A DNA stretch of 36,365 nucleotides from positions 1 through 36,365 of the forward strand of contig CANQRD010000015.1 in NCBI GenBank assembly GCA_947626185.1. Reading direction: 5' to 3'. Source of the stretch: an uncultured Flavobacterium sp. Its GTDB lineage: Bacteria; Bacteroidota; Bacteroidia; Flavobacteriales; Flavobacteriaceae. Positions 9,781 to 19,958 of the stretch are shown here, one piece after another; positions within the stretch are counted from its first letter, which is position 1; the number at the start of each line of letters is the position of its first letter. The notes under the pieces were generated by a model. That model was not told the DNA's origin and searched no databases. It worked only from the letters and a program-made list of their open reading frames with translations. The translations under genes and the position numbers were made by a program.

Positions 9781-10812
9781 TTAAATTTGAATTGGTCCAC
9801 CACCGCCTCCAGGAATTGAAGGACTTGTAGTTCTTTCTTTTGTATTTACTAATACTTTAAAATCTCCATCTTTAATTTCTATAATTTTTCCATCTCTATC
9901 TTTTACTTTATAAAAGAAAGATCCTGAATACATTTTTACATTCGCTTTTACATCAGTAATATTAGTGATTTCTAAATAACTTCCTAGTAAACTTTCGTCT
10001 TGTTCATTTGAATTATAAATAACTCCATCTGCAGAAACAAATTTAACTATCACATTATCATACCCGTATTTTCCTATTGCGGCTTCTTTAGGAAAACTAA
10101 ATTCTAATGCTCTTTTTCTCATGTATTTACTTTCTGCAACAATGGTAATTCTACCGTCAACAATATCTCCCTTATCATTTGATTTTAGTACAAAATCATT
10201 AACATCAGTATTATTTACATAAGCATAAATATAAGTACCATCTTCATTTTTAGATTCTCTTTCGTAACGAACGTTTTTAAATTCACCGTCTACACTTAAT
10301 GGAAAATTCATTAATTCATTAAGAGGCCCTGCTAATAGACGAGTATTAAAAGTTCCACTTATCAACTTATTTTGCTTATCTATTTTTGTAACTTTTATAA
10401 GCCCATTGTTCCGTTTTGGATCATTCAGATCCTGTGAAAGGAAAAAATCATCTAATCCTGGTATATTTAAACTTGTACCATCACTTACAGAATTAAAGTA
10501 AGGATAATAATACATTACGTTCACATTGGTGGGAAAAGTACCTTCTTGAAATCTTTTTAATTCAAAACCTAAAACCGCAGCATTGTTAGGAATTCCTTCT
10601 AGTTTAAGTTCAAACGTACCGTCTGTTCGTAAATATGCTTCAATATTTTCTGTTCTTACATAAGTTGTATCGAGCATATTAATTTTAAAATATGAATTTC
10701 CAGGAAGATTTGGATCATCAATTGAATCATCTTTCGAATCACATGCTGTAAATAATCCACTTGTAAGTGCAAAAACTCCTAATCCTAATAATATTGAATA
10801 AAATCTTTTCAT
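9781..10812 (-). CDS. hypothetical lipoprotein with two apparently repeated beta-rich domains
   Basis: Signal peptide with lipobox (SGLFTAC); both halves contain an 'SG(T/S)F...(D)G(E/D)FK' motif; Gly-rich tail GGGGGPIQI. Confidence 0.75.
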   Translation of the reverse strand: MKRFYSILLGLGVFALTSGLFTACDSKDDSIDDPNLPGNSYFKINMLDTTYVRTENIEAYLRTDGTFELKLEGIPNNAAVLGFELKRFQEGTFPTNVNVMYYYPYFNSVSDGTSLNIPGLDDFFLSQDLNDPKRNNGLIKVTKIDKQNKLISGTFNTRLLAGPLNELMNFPLSVDGEFKNVRYERESKNEDGTYIYAYVNNTDVNDFVLKSNDKGDIVDGRITIVAESKYMRKRALEFSFPKEAAIGKYGYDNVIVKFVSADGVIYNSNEQDESLLGSYLEITNITDVKANVKMYSGSFFYKVKDRDGKIIEIKDGDFKVLVNTKERTTSPSIPGGGGGPIQI

Positions 10813-10901
10813 AATTCTATAACTTGTTACAAGTCCAAATATATATATTTTAATATATTTTTAAATATATTTTAACATAATTATATTGCTGAATGTGAAT
10901 T

Positions 10902-12209
10902 TTACTTCTCAGCTCTTTTTACACGAAGCAAAAGAAAGAAACCGAAAACAAAAAATACTACTAAAAATAAAATAGCATTTTGCATCTTTCCAGTCAAATC
11001 ACTGACCAAACCATACACAAACATTCCTACAACAATTCCAATTTTTTCGGTAACATCATAAAAACTAAAAAAAGATGTAGTATCGGTTGTTGCTGGTAAT
11101 AATTTAGAATAAGTAGATCTTGATAGCGATTGTATCCCTCCCATTATTAAACCAACCGCTGCTGCTGCAATATAAAACTCATTCGGAGTAATAATTGTAT
11201 ATGCATACACACAAACAATTATCCACAAAAAATTTAAAATACAAAGGGTGTAGATATTTCCTATCTTCTTTGAAAGTGACGATGTAGCATAGGCCCCAAC
11301 TATTGCAATAATTTGAATAAGCATTATGCTTATTATTAAACCACTACTGCGCTGACTATCATCTTTCCAATCGATTTCTTTTTCACCAAAAAAAGCAGCT
11401 ATAATCATTACGGTTTGAACCGCCATACTATAGACGAAAAAAGCCGTTAAATATCTTTTTAAAATTGTATTTTCTTTTACTTGATAGTATACCTTTTTTA
11501 GCTCTTTAAATCCTTTAAAAAAAACAGATTTATTTAAAGTTTTACCTGTTTTTAAATCGGGCAATCGACAAAAAGTTATTTGACTAAAAGCCAACCACCA
11601 TATTCCAACCAGAACAAAAGAAAAACGCATTGCTTCTAATTCATTATCGAAGCCAATTGCTTTTGCATTCATTATCATTCCAAGATTAATTAAAAGCAAC
11701 AAAACGCTACCGATGTATCCTAAAGCATAACCTTTTGCACTAATATGATCTTGTTGCTCTGGAAGTGCAATATTGGGCAGATAAGAATTATAAAAAACTA
11801 AACTTCCCCAAAAACCAATTAGACCAAACATATAAACCAGTAAACTCAACACAAAATACTCTAAACTAAAAAAGTATAAAAGCATACACGATATAGCACC
11901 AATGGTACAAAACAATCTCATAAAGAACTTTTTATTACCTAGGTAATCTGCAATTCCGGATAAGAATGGAGAAATAGCAGCAATTATCAAAAAACTTATT
12001 CCTGTAGCGTAGCTGACAATACTTTCGCTATTTATTTCAACTCCAAAAAAAGAATATCCATTTAATTCTTTCAATCTAAATAACATTCCATAATATAATG
12101 GAAAAATAGATGATGAGATTACTAAGGCATAAACCGAATTTGCCCAATCGTAAAAGGCCCATGCGTTTAGTATTCTTTTATCTCCCTTAAAACTCTGTTG
12201 ATTGAGCAT
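10902..12209 (-). CDS. MFS transporter, UMF1/Atg22-like family
   Basis: 435 aa, about 12 TM segments; NAWAFYDWANSVYALVISSSIFPLYY and GGIQSLSRSTYSKLLP signatures. Confidence 0.9.
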   Translation of the reverse strand: MLNQQSFKGDKRILNAWAFYDWANSVYALVISSSIFPLYYGMLFRLKELNGYSFFGVEINSESIVSYATGISFLIIAAISPFLSGIADYLGNKKFFMRLFCTIGAISCMLLYFFSLEYFVLSLLVYMFGLIGFWGSLVFYNSYLPNIALPEQQDHISAKGYALGYIGSVLLLLINLGMIMNAKAIGFDNELEAMRFSFVLVGIWWLAFSQITFCRLPDLKTGKTLNKSVFFKGFKELKKVYYQVKENTILKRYLTAFFVYSMAVQTVMIIAAFFGEKEIDWKDDSQRSSGLIISIMLIQIIAIVGAYATSSLSKKIGNIYTLCILNFLWIIVCVYAYTIITPNEFYIAAAAVGLIMGGIQSLSRSTYSKLLPATTDTTSFFSFYDVTEKIGIVVGMFVYGLVSDLTGKMQNAILFLVVFFVFGFFLLLRVKRAEK

Positions 12210-12221
12210 ACATATATTATT

Positions 12222-12259
12222 AAAAAAATAGCTACCTATTAAACAAGGTAGCTATTTTA
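12222..12259 (-). terminator. Intrinsic terminator
   Basis: AAAATAGCTACCT...AGGTAGCTATTTT stem. Confidence 0.75.
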
Positions 12260-12269
12260 CTGATAAATA

Positions 12270-13082
12270 TTATTTATAAATAACTCCAAATTTAGCAGCC
12301 TCAGCCTTCGCTTCTGGAATTAATCTTTTTAAATCTGCAATGCGTTGTTCATTTGATGGGTGAGTACTCATAAATGTTGCTACTCCTGCACCTCCACTAT
12401 TGGCAGCCATTCGTTCCCAGAATGCTACTGCTTCATCTGGATTATAGCCTGCAATTGCCATTAATGTAAGTCCTATCTTATCTGCTTCACTTTCATTGCT
12501 TCTACTAAACGGCAGCATTATACCATATTCTGTACCTAAACCATATGCCATAGCTAATGCTTGTTTAGTTCCTTCTTTACTATTTGCTGTTGCAGCACTC
12601 AAACCTGTACCCACTGCTTGTTGAATCATAGCATTACTCATTCGCTGTTGTCCATGATTGGCTAAAGCATGAGAAACCTCATGTCCCATTACAGTTGCAA
12701 TTCCTGCATCTGTTTTACAAATTGGTAAAATACCAGTATAAAAAACAATTTTACCACCTGGCATACACCAAGCGTTCACATCTTTACTATCTATTAAATT
12801 ATATTCCCATTTATAATTAGCTAAATAATCCGCATGACCATTGGCTGTAAGCCATTTTTCTGCAGCCATCCTAATCTTATTCCCAACATCTTCTACACGT
12901 TTAGCATCTGCGGTTCCTTTTATTACTTTATTCTCTTTCAAAAAATCGCCGTATTGTTGAAACGAAGAAGGAAATAATGCATCATCAGAAACCAAAGCTA
13001 AAGTACTTTTACCACTAAAAGGATTGGTTTTACAACCAACTAATAACATTAAACTTGCAGCTGCAAAAACTATTTTTCTCAT
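12270..13082 (-). CDS. M48 family metallopeptidase (lipoprotein)
   Basis: Lipobox LMLLVGC; HEVSHALANHG (HExxH), NESEADKIGL, STHPSNEQRI. Confidence 0.94.
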   Translation of the reverse strand: MRKIVFAAASLMLLVGCKTNPFSGKSTLALVSDDALFPSSFQQYGDFLKENKVIKGTADAKRVEDVGNKIRMAAEKWLTANGHADYLANYKWEYNLIDSKDVNAWCMPGGKIVFYTGILPICKTDAGIATVMGHEVSHALANHGQQRMSNAMIQQAVGTGLSAATANSKEGTKQALAMAYGLGTEYGIMLPFSRSNESEADKIGLTLMAIAGYNPDEAVAFWERMAANSGGAGVATFMSTHPSNEQRIADLKRLIPEAKAEAAKFGVIYK

Positions 13083-13288
13083 AACTTGAATCTTTTCTTC
13101 AAAAATAGAATATATCTAGTTAGTTCAAAAATTTTTATCTACTTGAAAACTGACTTTTTTAAAAAAATATTTTTCATTTATATTAGATATTCATTAGAAT
13201 TAATAAACAAACAACCAGCTAAATATTACTTAGCTTCTTTTAAAATGCATTACAATATTTTGTATTTTTACAACAAAGACTAAAACTA

Positions 13289-14161
13289 ATGCAAAAACAA
13301 GCAAAACATTCATTAGAAATACCCCGAAAAATAATTTGGATTGGTAAGTTTTTACAATTCTTCTCTATAAATTTAGCGAGTAAATTTGCTCAAAATTTAT
13401 TTATTACACCTATCAAGTTTAAAACTCCTAAACGAGAAAAGGAAATGCTTTTGAAAAGTAAAAGAAGTAAAATTTTAGTAAATAAAATCCGCAAAGATGT
13501 AGTTGTTTATCAATACGGAATAAATAAAAAAGCGAATAAAAGAGCATTGCTAATTCATGGCTGGAATGGTAGAGGTACACAACTGGTTACTATTGCAAAT
13601 ATGTTAATTAAGCTAGATTACGATATTGTAAGCTTTGATGCTCCTGGCCATGGATTATCTCCAAAAACAAAAACAAATCTAACCGAATTTATCGCCACTA
13701 CACATGAAGTTGAGAAACAATTTGGCCCATTTGATGTAATAATCGGGCATTCGTTAGGAGGTATGACAACGATCAATTCTTTAAAAGAAGGACTAAAGAC
13801 TAATAAAGCAATTATTATTGGTAGCGGAGATGTTGTACAAGATGTTATTGACGATTTTGTGCAACAATTAGAACTAAATCAAAAAATTGCTACTATTATT
13901 AAAAATAGATTTGAAAAACAATTTAATACTACAATGGAAAGTTATTGCGTGCACGATGCAGTAGAAAAATTAGACATCCCTTTACTTATTATACATGACG
14001 AAGATGATATTGATGTTCCTATCAAAGCGGCTTATCAAATTAACAAACATGCAAAAAACTCCAAAATAATGGTAACTAAAGGTCTAGGGCATCGTAAAAT
14101 TTTAGGAGATAAAAAAGTAATCGAAAGAATTAGAGATTTTATTACAGAAAATAATTTGTAA
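13289..14161 (+). CDS. alpha/beta hydrolase
   Basis: LIHGWNGRGTQ (oxyanion region), FDAPGHG, GHSLGGM nucleophile elbow, HDEDDIDVP, GLGHRKIL. Confidence 0.9.
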   Translation: MQKQAKHSLEIPRKIIWIGKFLQFFSINLASKFAQNLFITPIKFKTPKREKEMLLKSKRSKILVNKIRKDVVVYQYGINKKANKRALLIHGWNGRGTQLVTIANMLIKLDYDIVSFDAPGHGLSPKTKTNLTEFIATTHEVEKQFGPFDVIIGHSLGGMTTINSLKEGLKTNKAIIIGSGDVVQDVIDDFVQQLELNQKIATIIKNRFEKQFNTTMESYCVHDAVEKLDIPLLIIHDEDDIDVPIKAAYQINKHAKNSKIMVTKGLGHRKILGDKKVIERIRDFITENNL

Positions 14162-14182
14162 TAATACAAAAATAGAATAAGC

Positions 14183-14575
14183 ATGAAGAAGAATAAAAAC
14201 ACAACACCTGAAGAGTGGAAAGAAATCCTAACCCCCGAAGAATATTATATTTTAAGAGAAAAAGGAACAGAACGTCCATTTACTGGAAGTTATAATGACT
14301 TTTATGAAAAAGGACAATACAATTGTGCTGGATGCGGGCAATTATTATTTAATGCTGACAATAAATTTAATTCACATTGCGGTTGGCCCTCATTCGACCA
14401 AGCCATCGAAGGTAGCATTACCTACGTTAAAGATTTATCACACGGAATGGTACGCGTAGAAGTAGTTTGTTCCAACTGCAATGGACACTTAGGGCATGTT
14501 TTCCCAGACGGCCCTCAAGAAACAACTGGACAGAGATACTGTATTAATTCGATTTCAATAAAACACACCAAATAG
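14183..14575 (+). CDS. msrB: peptide-methionine (R)-S-oxide reductase
   Basis: CAGCG and CSNCNGHLGHVFPDG zinc motifs, CGWPSF, catalytic RYCINS. Confidence 0.97.
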   Translation: MKKNKNTTPEEWKEILTPEEYYILREKGTERPFTGSYNDFYEKGQYNCAGCGQLLFNADNKFNSHCGWPSFDQAIEGSITYVKDLSHGMVRVEVVCSNCNGHLGHVFPDGPQETTGQRYCINSISIKHTK

Positions 14576-14585
14576 AATTTCATCT

Positions 14586-14624
14586 AAGAGATTAAGCATT
14601 AATATAAAAGCTTAATCTCTTTTA
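14586..14624. terminator. Bidirectional intrinsic terminator overlapping the birA 3' end
   Basis: AAGAGATTAAGC...GCTTAATCTCTT stem with T-run, between convergent msrB and birA. Confidence 0.7.
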
Positions 14625-15330
14625 TTGCAAATTCTTTCTGTTCGTTATCTTCGCACTGCACAACTAATTTCCCATAATTAGTTACATCTCTAATTATTCC
14701 GACAAATTTTTCTTCAGAAGGTAACTGAAAAGTAGAAACTTTATTTTTTCTAAATAATACTTCTTTGTATTCTCGCCAAATTACTTTTTCTTTTTGATCT
14801 TTAAGATCAGCATACCCTTGCTTTATTTCTTCAATAATTTGTTGTAGCAAAAGCTCTTTATCTATCATTTCACCACTCAATAATTTTAACGAACTAGCCT
14901 GCTCTAATTGCGTAAAATTTGTTTGGTTTACATTAATACCAATTCCAACAATAGAAGTAATACTCCCATCCGATTTTAGAATATTTTCGATGAGTATGCC
15001 ACCAATTTTTTTATTTTGCGACATAATGTCATTTGGCCATTTTATAAAAAAAGAAAGATTTGTATTTTTTTTCAATGCCTTTACAATAGATAAAGCTATC
15101 ATGACATTTAAATCAAAAACACTGGTAAAACCCCCTGTAAAATTAGAAACCAAAACACTAAAAGTCAGATTACTACCCGCTTCAACAACCCATTCAGCAC
15201 CTCGCTGTCCTCTACCTGCAAATTGATTTTCAGTAACCACAGTTGTAAAATTTTCTAATTCACAACTATTCAATAATTCTCTTAAATAAGTATTAGTAGA
15301 CGCTGTGGCATCGAGTTTGATGATATTCAT
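14599..15330 (-). CDS. biotin--[acetyl-CoA-carboxylase] ligase (no HTH domain)
   Basis: ENQFAGRGQRGAEWV, FFIKWPNDIMSQNKKIGGILIEN, GIGINVNQ. Confidence 0.95.
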   Translation of the reverse strand: MNIIKLDATASTNTYLRELLNSCELENFTTVVTENQFAGRGQRGAEWVVEAGSNLTFSVLVSNFTGGFTSVFDLNVMIALSIVKALKKNTNLSFFIKWPNDIMSQNKKIGGILIENILKSDGSITSIVGIGINVNQTNFTQLEQASSLKLLSGEMIDKELLLQQIIEEIKQGYADLKDQKEKVIWREYKEVLFRKNKVSTFQLPSEEKFVGIIRDVTNYGKLVVQCEDNEQKEFAIKEIKLLY

Positions 15331-15365
15331 ATAAAATAATTATAGCCTAATCGGAAGCGATTCAT

Positions 15366-15373
15366 TATATTTG
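15366..15373 (+). promoter_or_regulatory. Putative -7 element (TATATTTG) upstream of rsfS
   Basis: TAnnTTTG match about 60 bp upstream of the rsfS ATG. Confidence 0.4.
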
Positions 15374-15431
15374 AGTCCAAAATTAGGAAACATATTTTTG
15401 TTAAATTAGAAAATTAAGATAAAATCGATAA

Positions 15432-15803
15432 ATGACAAACAAAACTATCAACAACGACGAATTGATTGCAAATATTATCAAAGGAATTGAAGCCGTTAAA
15501 GGAGAAAATATACAAATTCTTGATCTAAGAGAAATCGATAATACACCTTGTGACTATTTTATTATTTGTGATGGAAACTCTAATACTCAAGTAAATGCTA
15601 TTGCTGGTTCTGTACAAAAAGTAGTTTCTAAAGAATTACATGACAAACCATGGCATATTGAAGGAGAAGTTAGTGCAGAATGGGTATTGATGGACTATGT
15701 AAATATCGTTGTACATGTATTTCAAAAAGCGATACGCGAATATTACAACATAGAAAGTTTATGGGGAGATGCGCGAATCACAACAATTAATAGTCAATAT
15801 TAA
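15432..15803 (+). CDS. rsfS: ribosome silencing factor
   Basis: ILDLREI...CDYFIICDGNSNTQVNAIA, WHIEGEVSAEWVLMDYVNIVVHVF, REYYNIESLWGDA. Confidence 0.97.
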   Translation: MTNKTINNDELIANIIKGIEAVKGENIQILDLREIDNTPCDYFIICDGNSNTQVNAIAGSVQKVVSKELHDKPWHIEGEVSAEWVLMDYVNIVVHVFQKAIREYYNIESLWGDARITTINSQY

Positions 15804-15823
15804 ACCTTAAAAAATATATTTTC

Positions 15824-17788
15824 ATGGCAGGTAACATAAAACCAAACCAGAATAAACCAAAATTTAAACCATGGATTTTATACGCAAGTATAATAGTTAT
15901 ATTCATGGTTTTCAATTTTTTATCAAACGGAAGTGGAATTGGTGATTCTAAACAGCTTAGCTTATCTAAATTTTTCGAGTACCTAAATGATGGAAAAGTA
16001 GAAAAAGTAGAATTTAATCGTTCTGTAGCTAAAGTTTATTTAACAAAAGAAGCTTTAAAGAGCTCTGAGTTTGAAAATCTACAAAAAAAATCCATTCTTG
16101 GCAAAGAAAACAATGGTCCGCAATACATTACTGAGATTGGAAATTCAGAAATTTTTCAAAATAAATTAGGAGAAGCTGCAGCTGAAAATAAAATTCAAGA
16201 CTATAGTTCTGAACCTGACAGCAATTGGGGTGATCTTTTTATTAACTTCTTACCTATCATTATCATTATAGCTTTCTGGCTATTTATGATGAGAAGAATG
16301 ACTGGTGGAGGTGGTGCTGGTGGAGGTGGACAAATTTTCTCTATCGGAAAATCGAAAGCTAAATTATTTGACGAAAAAAACGATGTAAAAGTAACTTTTA
16401 AAGATGTTGCTGGTTTAGAAGGAGCTAAAGACGAAATAGTTGAAATAGTTGAGTTTTTAAAAAATCCAGAAAAATACACATCAATTGGAGGTAAAATTCC
16501 AAAAGGAGCTTTATTAGTTGGACCTCCAGGAACAGGAAAAACATTACTAGCTAAAGCAGTAGCTGGAGAAGCACAAGTACCTTTCTTCTCTTTATCTGGT
16601 TCTGATTTTGTTGAAATGTTTGTTGGAGTTGGTGCATCACGTGTACGTGACTTATTTAAACAGGCGAAAGAAAAATCACCAGCTATTATCTTTATTGATG
16701 AGATTGACGCAGTTGGTAGAGCTCGTGGTAAAAGTAATTTCTCTGGCTCAAACGATGAAAGAGAAAACACATTAAACCAATTATTAACAGAAATGGATGG
16801 TTTCGGCTCACATACAAATGTAATTGTATTGGCAGCAACAAACCGTGCAGAAATATTAGATAAAGCGCTTTTACGTGCAGGTCGTTTTGACAGACAAATT
16901 TATGTTGATCTTCCAGATGTAAAAGAGCGTGAAGCTATTTTTAATGTTCACTTAAGAAATATTAAAAAAGTTGATAATCTTGACATTGATTTCTTAGCAA
17001 AACAAACACCAGGTTTCTCAGGAGCAGATATTGCGAATGTTTGTAACGAAGCAGCTCTTACTGCTGCACGTAAAGACAAAAAAGAAGTGGATATGCAAGA
17101 CTTCTTAGATGCAGTTGACAGAATTGTTGGTGGTTTAGAAAAGAAAAATAAAATTATTACACCAGAAGAAAAATATGCTATTGCTATACATGAAGCTGGT
17201 CATGCTACAGTAAGTTGGATGTGCGAACATGCCGCTCCATTAGTAAAAGTAACCATTGTTCCAAGAGGTCAAAGTTTGGGTGCAGCTTGGTATTTACCTG
17301 CCGAAAGACAAATTGTTAGAACGGAGCAAATGCTTGATGAAATGTGTGCTACTATGGGAGGAAGAGCTGCAGAAAAAATTATTTTCGACAAAATTTCTAC
17401 AGGTGCACTAAGTGATCTAGAAAAAGTTACTAAACAAGCTAAGTCAATGGTAACAATTTATGGTTTAAATGAAAAGCTAGGAAATATTACTTTTTATGAT
17501 TCATCAGGACAAAGTGAATACAATTTTGGCAAGCCCTATTCTGAAGAAACAGCAAGAGTAATTGATCAAGAAATTTCAAAGATAATTGAAGGTCAATATG
17601 AAAGAGCACAAGCAATTTTAACAGAGCACAGAGATAAATTAATTCAATTAGCCGATTTACTATGTGAAAAAGAAGTAATTTTCAAACAAGATCTTGAAAA
17701 TATCTTCGGAAAAAGACCTTTTGAAAGTGAAGCACTAGTAGAAGAGATTATTCATGATCAACCAAATACAGATACTGAATTAACTTAG
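15824..17788 (+). CDS. ftsH: ATP-dependent zinc metalloprotease FtsH
   Basis: Two TM segments, GPPGTGKTLLAKAVAGEA, SGSDFVEMFVGVGASRVRDLF, HEAGHA zinc site. Confidence 0.98.
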   Translation: MAGNIKPNQNKPKFKPWILYASIIVIFMVFNFLSNGSGIGDSKQLSLSKFFEYLNDGKVEKVEFNRSVAKVYLTKEALKSSEFENLQKKSILGKENNGPQYITEIGNSEIFQNKLGEAAAENKIQDYSSEPDSNWGDLFINFLPIIIIIAFWLFMMRRMTGGGGAGGGGQIFSIGKSKAKLFDEKNDVKVTFKDVAGLEGAKDEIVEIVEFLKNPEKYTSIGGKIPKGALLVGPPGTGKTLLAKAVAGEAQVPFFSLSGSDFVEMFVGVGASRVRDLFKQAKEKSPAIIFIDEIDAVGRARGKSNFSGSNDERENTLNQLLTEMDGFGSHTNVIVLAATNRAEILDKALLRAGRFDRQIYVDLPDVKEREAIFNVHLRNIKKVDNLDIDFLAKQTPGFSGADIANVCNEAALTAARKDKKEVDMQDFLDAVDRIVGGLEKKNKIITPEEKYAIAIHEAGHATVSWMCEHAAPLVKVTIVPRGQSLGAAWYLPAERQIVRTEQMLDEMCATMGGRAAEKIIFDKISTGALSDLEKVTKQAKSMVTIYGLNEKLGNITFYDSSGQSEYNFGKPYSEETARVIDQEISKIIEGQYERAQAILTEHRDKLIQLADLLCEKEVIFKQDLENIFGKRPFESEALVEEIIHDQPNTDTELT

Positions 17789-17816
17789 TATACAAAAACT
17801 ACACTACTTTACATAT

Positions 17817-17857
17817 AAAATCTTAACTTAAAGCTTATTTAAGTTAAGATTTTTTTT
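17817..17857 (+). terminator. Intrinsic terminator downstream of ftsH
   Basis: 16-bp stem AAAATCTTAACTTAAA / TTTAAGTTAAGATTTT with loop GCTTA and T-run. Confidence 0.85.
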
Positions 17858-17864
17858 ATCTTTG
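17857..17864 (+). promoter_or_regulatory. Putative -7 element (TATCTTTG) directly after the ftsH terminator
   Basis: TAnnTTTG match abutting the terminator T-run, 39 bp upstream of the LUD ATG at 17904. Confidence 0.5.
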
Positions 17865-17903
17865 AATTTATTATCAAAACCATATTATCTCTGTACAGTT
17901 TGT

Positions 17904-18509
17904 ATGAGTTTTCTAAAAAAGCTAATTAACACGTTTCTATCGCCAAAACAAATCGATGAAGTTGAAGAAGATAAAAGCCAATATCTTCCCGAAATTGTTA
18001 TTCCCGTAGACGAGTTATTTACCATTAACTTTAAAAACAATGGCGGCAAATTCATATACTGTGAAACTCAACAAGAACTTACAGAAGCATTTATTAATAT
18101 TTTAGTAGAAAATGATTGGTTTGAAAAAGAAGCTTTAACACATGAAAAGCAGTTTCATTCTTTACTTAAAAGTAATAATGTAAATTTTACAAACCCAAAA
18201 CATCCCTCCTTTTTTGTAGCTAGTTGTGAAAGTTTAATTGCAGATGATGGAGCAATTTTATTTTGCGAAAAACAATTAAAAGACAACAAACCACATGACA
18301 TACCTGACAATATTATTATTATTGCAGCAACAAGTCAAATTACAAGAACTAAAAGTGATGGACTTAGAGAAATAAAGAAAAAATATAGTCAGGCTATTCC
18401 TAGTAATATTACTGCTATAAATTGCTTTAACCCTTCGGCTAATAAAGATTTTTTAACTTACGGTCGATCAGCAAAAAACCTTTATTTATTATTATTAGAA
18501 GATCTCTAA
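17904..18509 (+). CDS. LUD (LutC-like) domain-containing protein
   Basis: FVASCESLIADDGAILFCEKQL and PDNIIIIAATSQITRT, LUD-like. ORF-track TTG start at 17862 overlaps the putative promoter element, so ATG 17904 (MSFLKKLINTF) is preferred. Confidence 0.75.
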   Translation: MSFLKKLINTFLSPKQIDEVEEDKSQYLPEIVIPVDELFTINFKNNGGKFIYCETQQELTEAFINILVENDWFEKEALTHEKQFHSLLKSNNVNFTNPKHPSFFVASCESLIADDGAILFCEKQLKDNKPHDIPDNIIIIAATSQITRTKSDGLREIKKKYSQAIPSNITAINCFNPSANKDFLTYGRSAKNLYLLLLEDL

Positions 18510-18513
18510 ACAT

Positions 18514-19302
18514 ATGTCTGAAACAATTAAAAGAACAATATCAGGAATAGTATATATTGTTTTGCTTATTAGTGCCACGCTTTATAGTGCGTTTAGCTTC
18601 AAATTCCTTTTTAGTATTTTCATGGTCATTGCGGCCTATGAGTTTTCAAAACTTATTAAACTCTCTAAAACACTATGCATTAGTTTATCGCTAATTGTAA
18701 TAGCTGCAATTTTTCAAACAGCAATTTATCTACCTATCAACACTTTTGTAATAGCTACTGCTTTAGTTATTATAGCTATTTCTGCTGAATTATTTACTAC
18801 TAAAAAACCCAATAGAAGTTTTCCTGTAAAATTGATTATTTTTATCGGTTATATCTTGGGCACATTTACAGCATTAATAAATTTACCCTTTACACAAGAT
18901 GGTTATAAACCGCAAATAATTATTGGTGTGCTAATTTTAGTATGGACAAATGATACCTTTGCTTATATTATTGGAAAACGTTTTGGAAAAAATAAACTAT
19001 TCGAAAGAATATCTCCTAAAAAAACAATAGAAGGATTATTAGGAGGAATATTGTTTGCAATTATAGCCTCAATTATACTAAGTTCGTATTTTACATTTTT
19101 TAGTGTGTATATTTGGATTGCAAGTGCTATTTTTGTAGGGCTATTTGGAACACTGGGTGATTTAGTAGAATCTCACTTTAAAAGAGAAGCTGGTGTAAAA
19201 GATAGCGGAAATATAATGCCCGGACACGGTGGGATACTAGATCGTTTAGACAGTATTTTATTTATTTCCCCATTATTATATATTATTTTTCAAATTCTAT
19301 AA
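18514..19302 (+). CDS. cdsA: phosphatidate cytidylyltransferase
   Basis: Multi-TM; TNDTFAYIIGKRFGKNKLFERISPKKTIEGLLGG and C-terminal signature FGTLGDLVESHFKREAGVKDSGNIMPGHGGILDRLDS. Confidence 0.97.
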   Translation: MSETIKRTISGIVYIVLLISATLYSAFSFKFLFSIFMVIAAYEFSKLIKLSKTLCISLSLIVIAAIFQTAIYLPINTFVIATALVIIAISAELFTTKKPNRSFPVKLIIFIGYILGTFTALINLPFTQDGYKPQIIIGVLILVWTNDTFAYIIGKRFGKNKLFERISPKKTIEGLLGGILFAIIASIILSSYFTFFSVYIWIASAIFVGLFGTLGDLVESHFKREAGVKDSGNIMPGHGGILDRLDSILFISPLLYIIFQIL

Positions 19303-19304
19303 CT

Positions 19305-19958
19305 ATGTTTCACAAGGAAGGAACTAAAATTATTTTTTACTCTTTAGTCACAACTGTGGCTATTATCGTATTATTTGACTACTTAATTACTGTTGAATGG
19401 TTGAGAATGACGCTTTCATCGATCATACTAATCCTTTTAATTTTAGTACTTCAATTTTTTAGAAACCCCAACAGATCTGTTACTCCTAAAGAAGATATTA
19501 TTCTTGCTCCTGTTGATGGTAAAGTTGTTGTCATTGAAGAGGTTTATGAACCAGAATACTTTAAAGACAAACGTTTGATGGTTTCTATATTTATGTCTCC
19601 AATAAATGTACACGTAACAAGATATGGTTTAAGTGGATTGGTAAAATACAGTCAATATCACGCAGGAAAATATTTAGTAGCTTGGCATCCAAAAGCTAGC
19701 GAAGAAAACGAAAGAACAACAGTTGTAATTGACAACAAATATTTTGGTGATATTATGTACCGTCAAATTGCTGGAGCATTAGCAAAGCGTATTGTAAACT
19801 ATGCTAAGCCTGGAATGCAAGTAGTGCAGGGTGAAGATGCCGGATTTATTAAATTTGGCTCTAGGGTAGATTTATATCTTCCAGTAGGTACAAAAGTAGA
19901 TGTTGTTTTAAATCAAAAAGCAGTAGGTAATAAAACTGTAATTGCAAGAAAACTGTAA
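19305..19958 (+). CDS. phosphatidylserine decarboxylase family protein
   Basis: LAPVDGKVVVIEE, FMSPINVHVTR, AGFIKFGSRVDLYLP (self-cleavage GS). Confidence 0.95.
   Translation: MFHKEGTKIIFYSLVTTVAIIVLFDYLITVEWLRMTLSSIILILLILVLQFFRNPNRSVTPKEDIILAPVDGKVVVIEEVYEPEYFKDKRLMVSIFMSPINVHVTRYGLSGLVKYSQYHAGKYLVAWHPKASEENERTTVVIDNKYFGDIMYRQIAGALAKRIVNYAKPGMQVVQGEDAGFIKFGSRVDLYLPVGTKVDVVLNQKAVGNKTVIARKL

Noticed and set aside
13086-13283. 65-aa ORF in the M48-hydrolase intergenic region
   Set aside because: Low-complexity F/I/K/Y composition expected from AT-rich intergenic DNA; region probably contains the promoters of both divergent genes.
16201-16770. 189-aa antisense ORF inside ftsH
   Set aside because: Complement of the conserved AAA+ coding region; Pro/Ser-rich reading typical of shadow ORFs.
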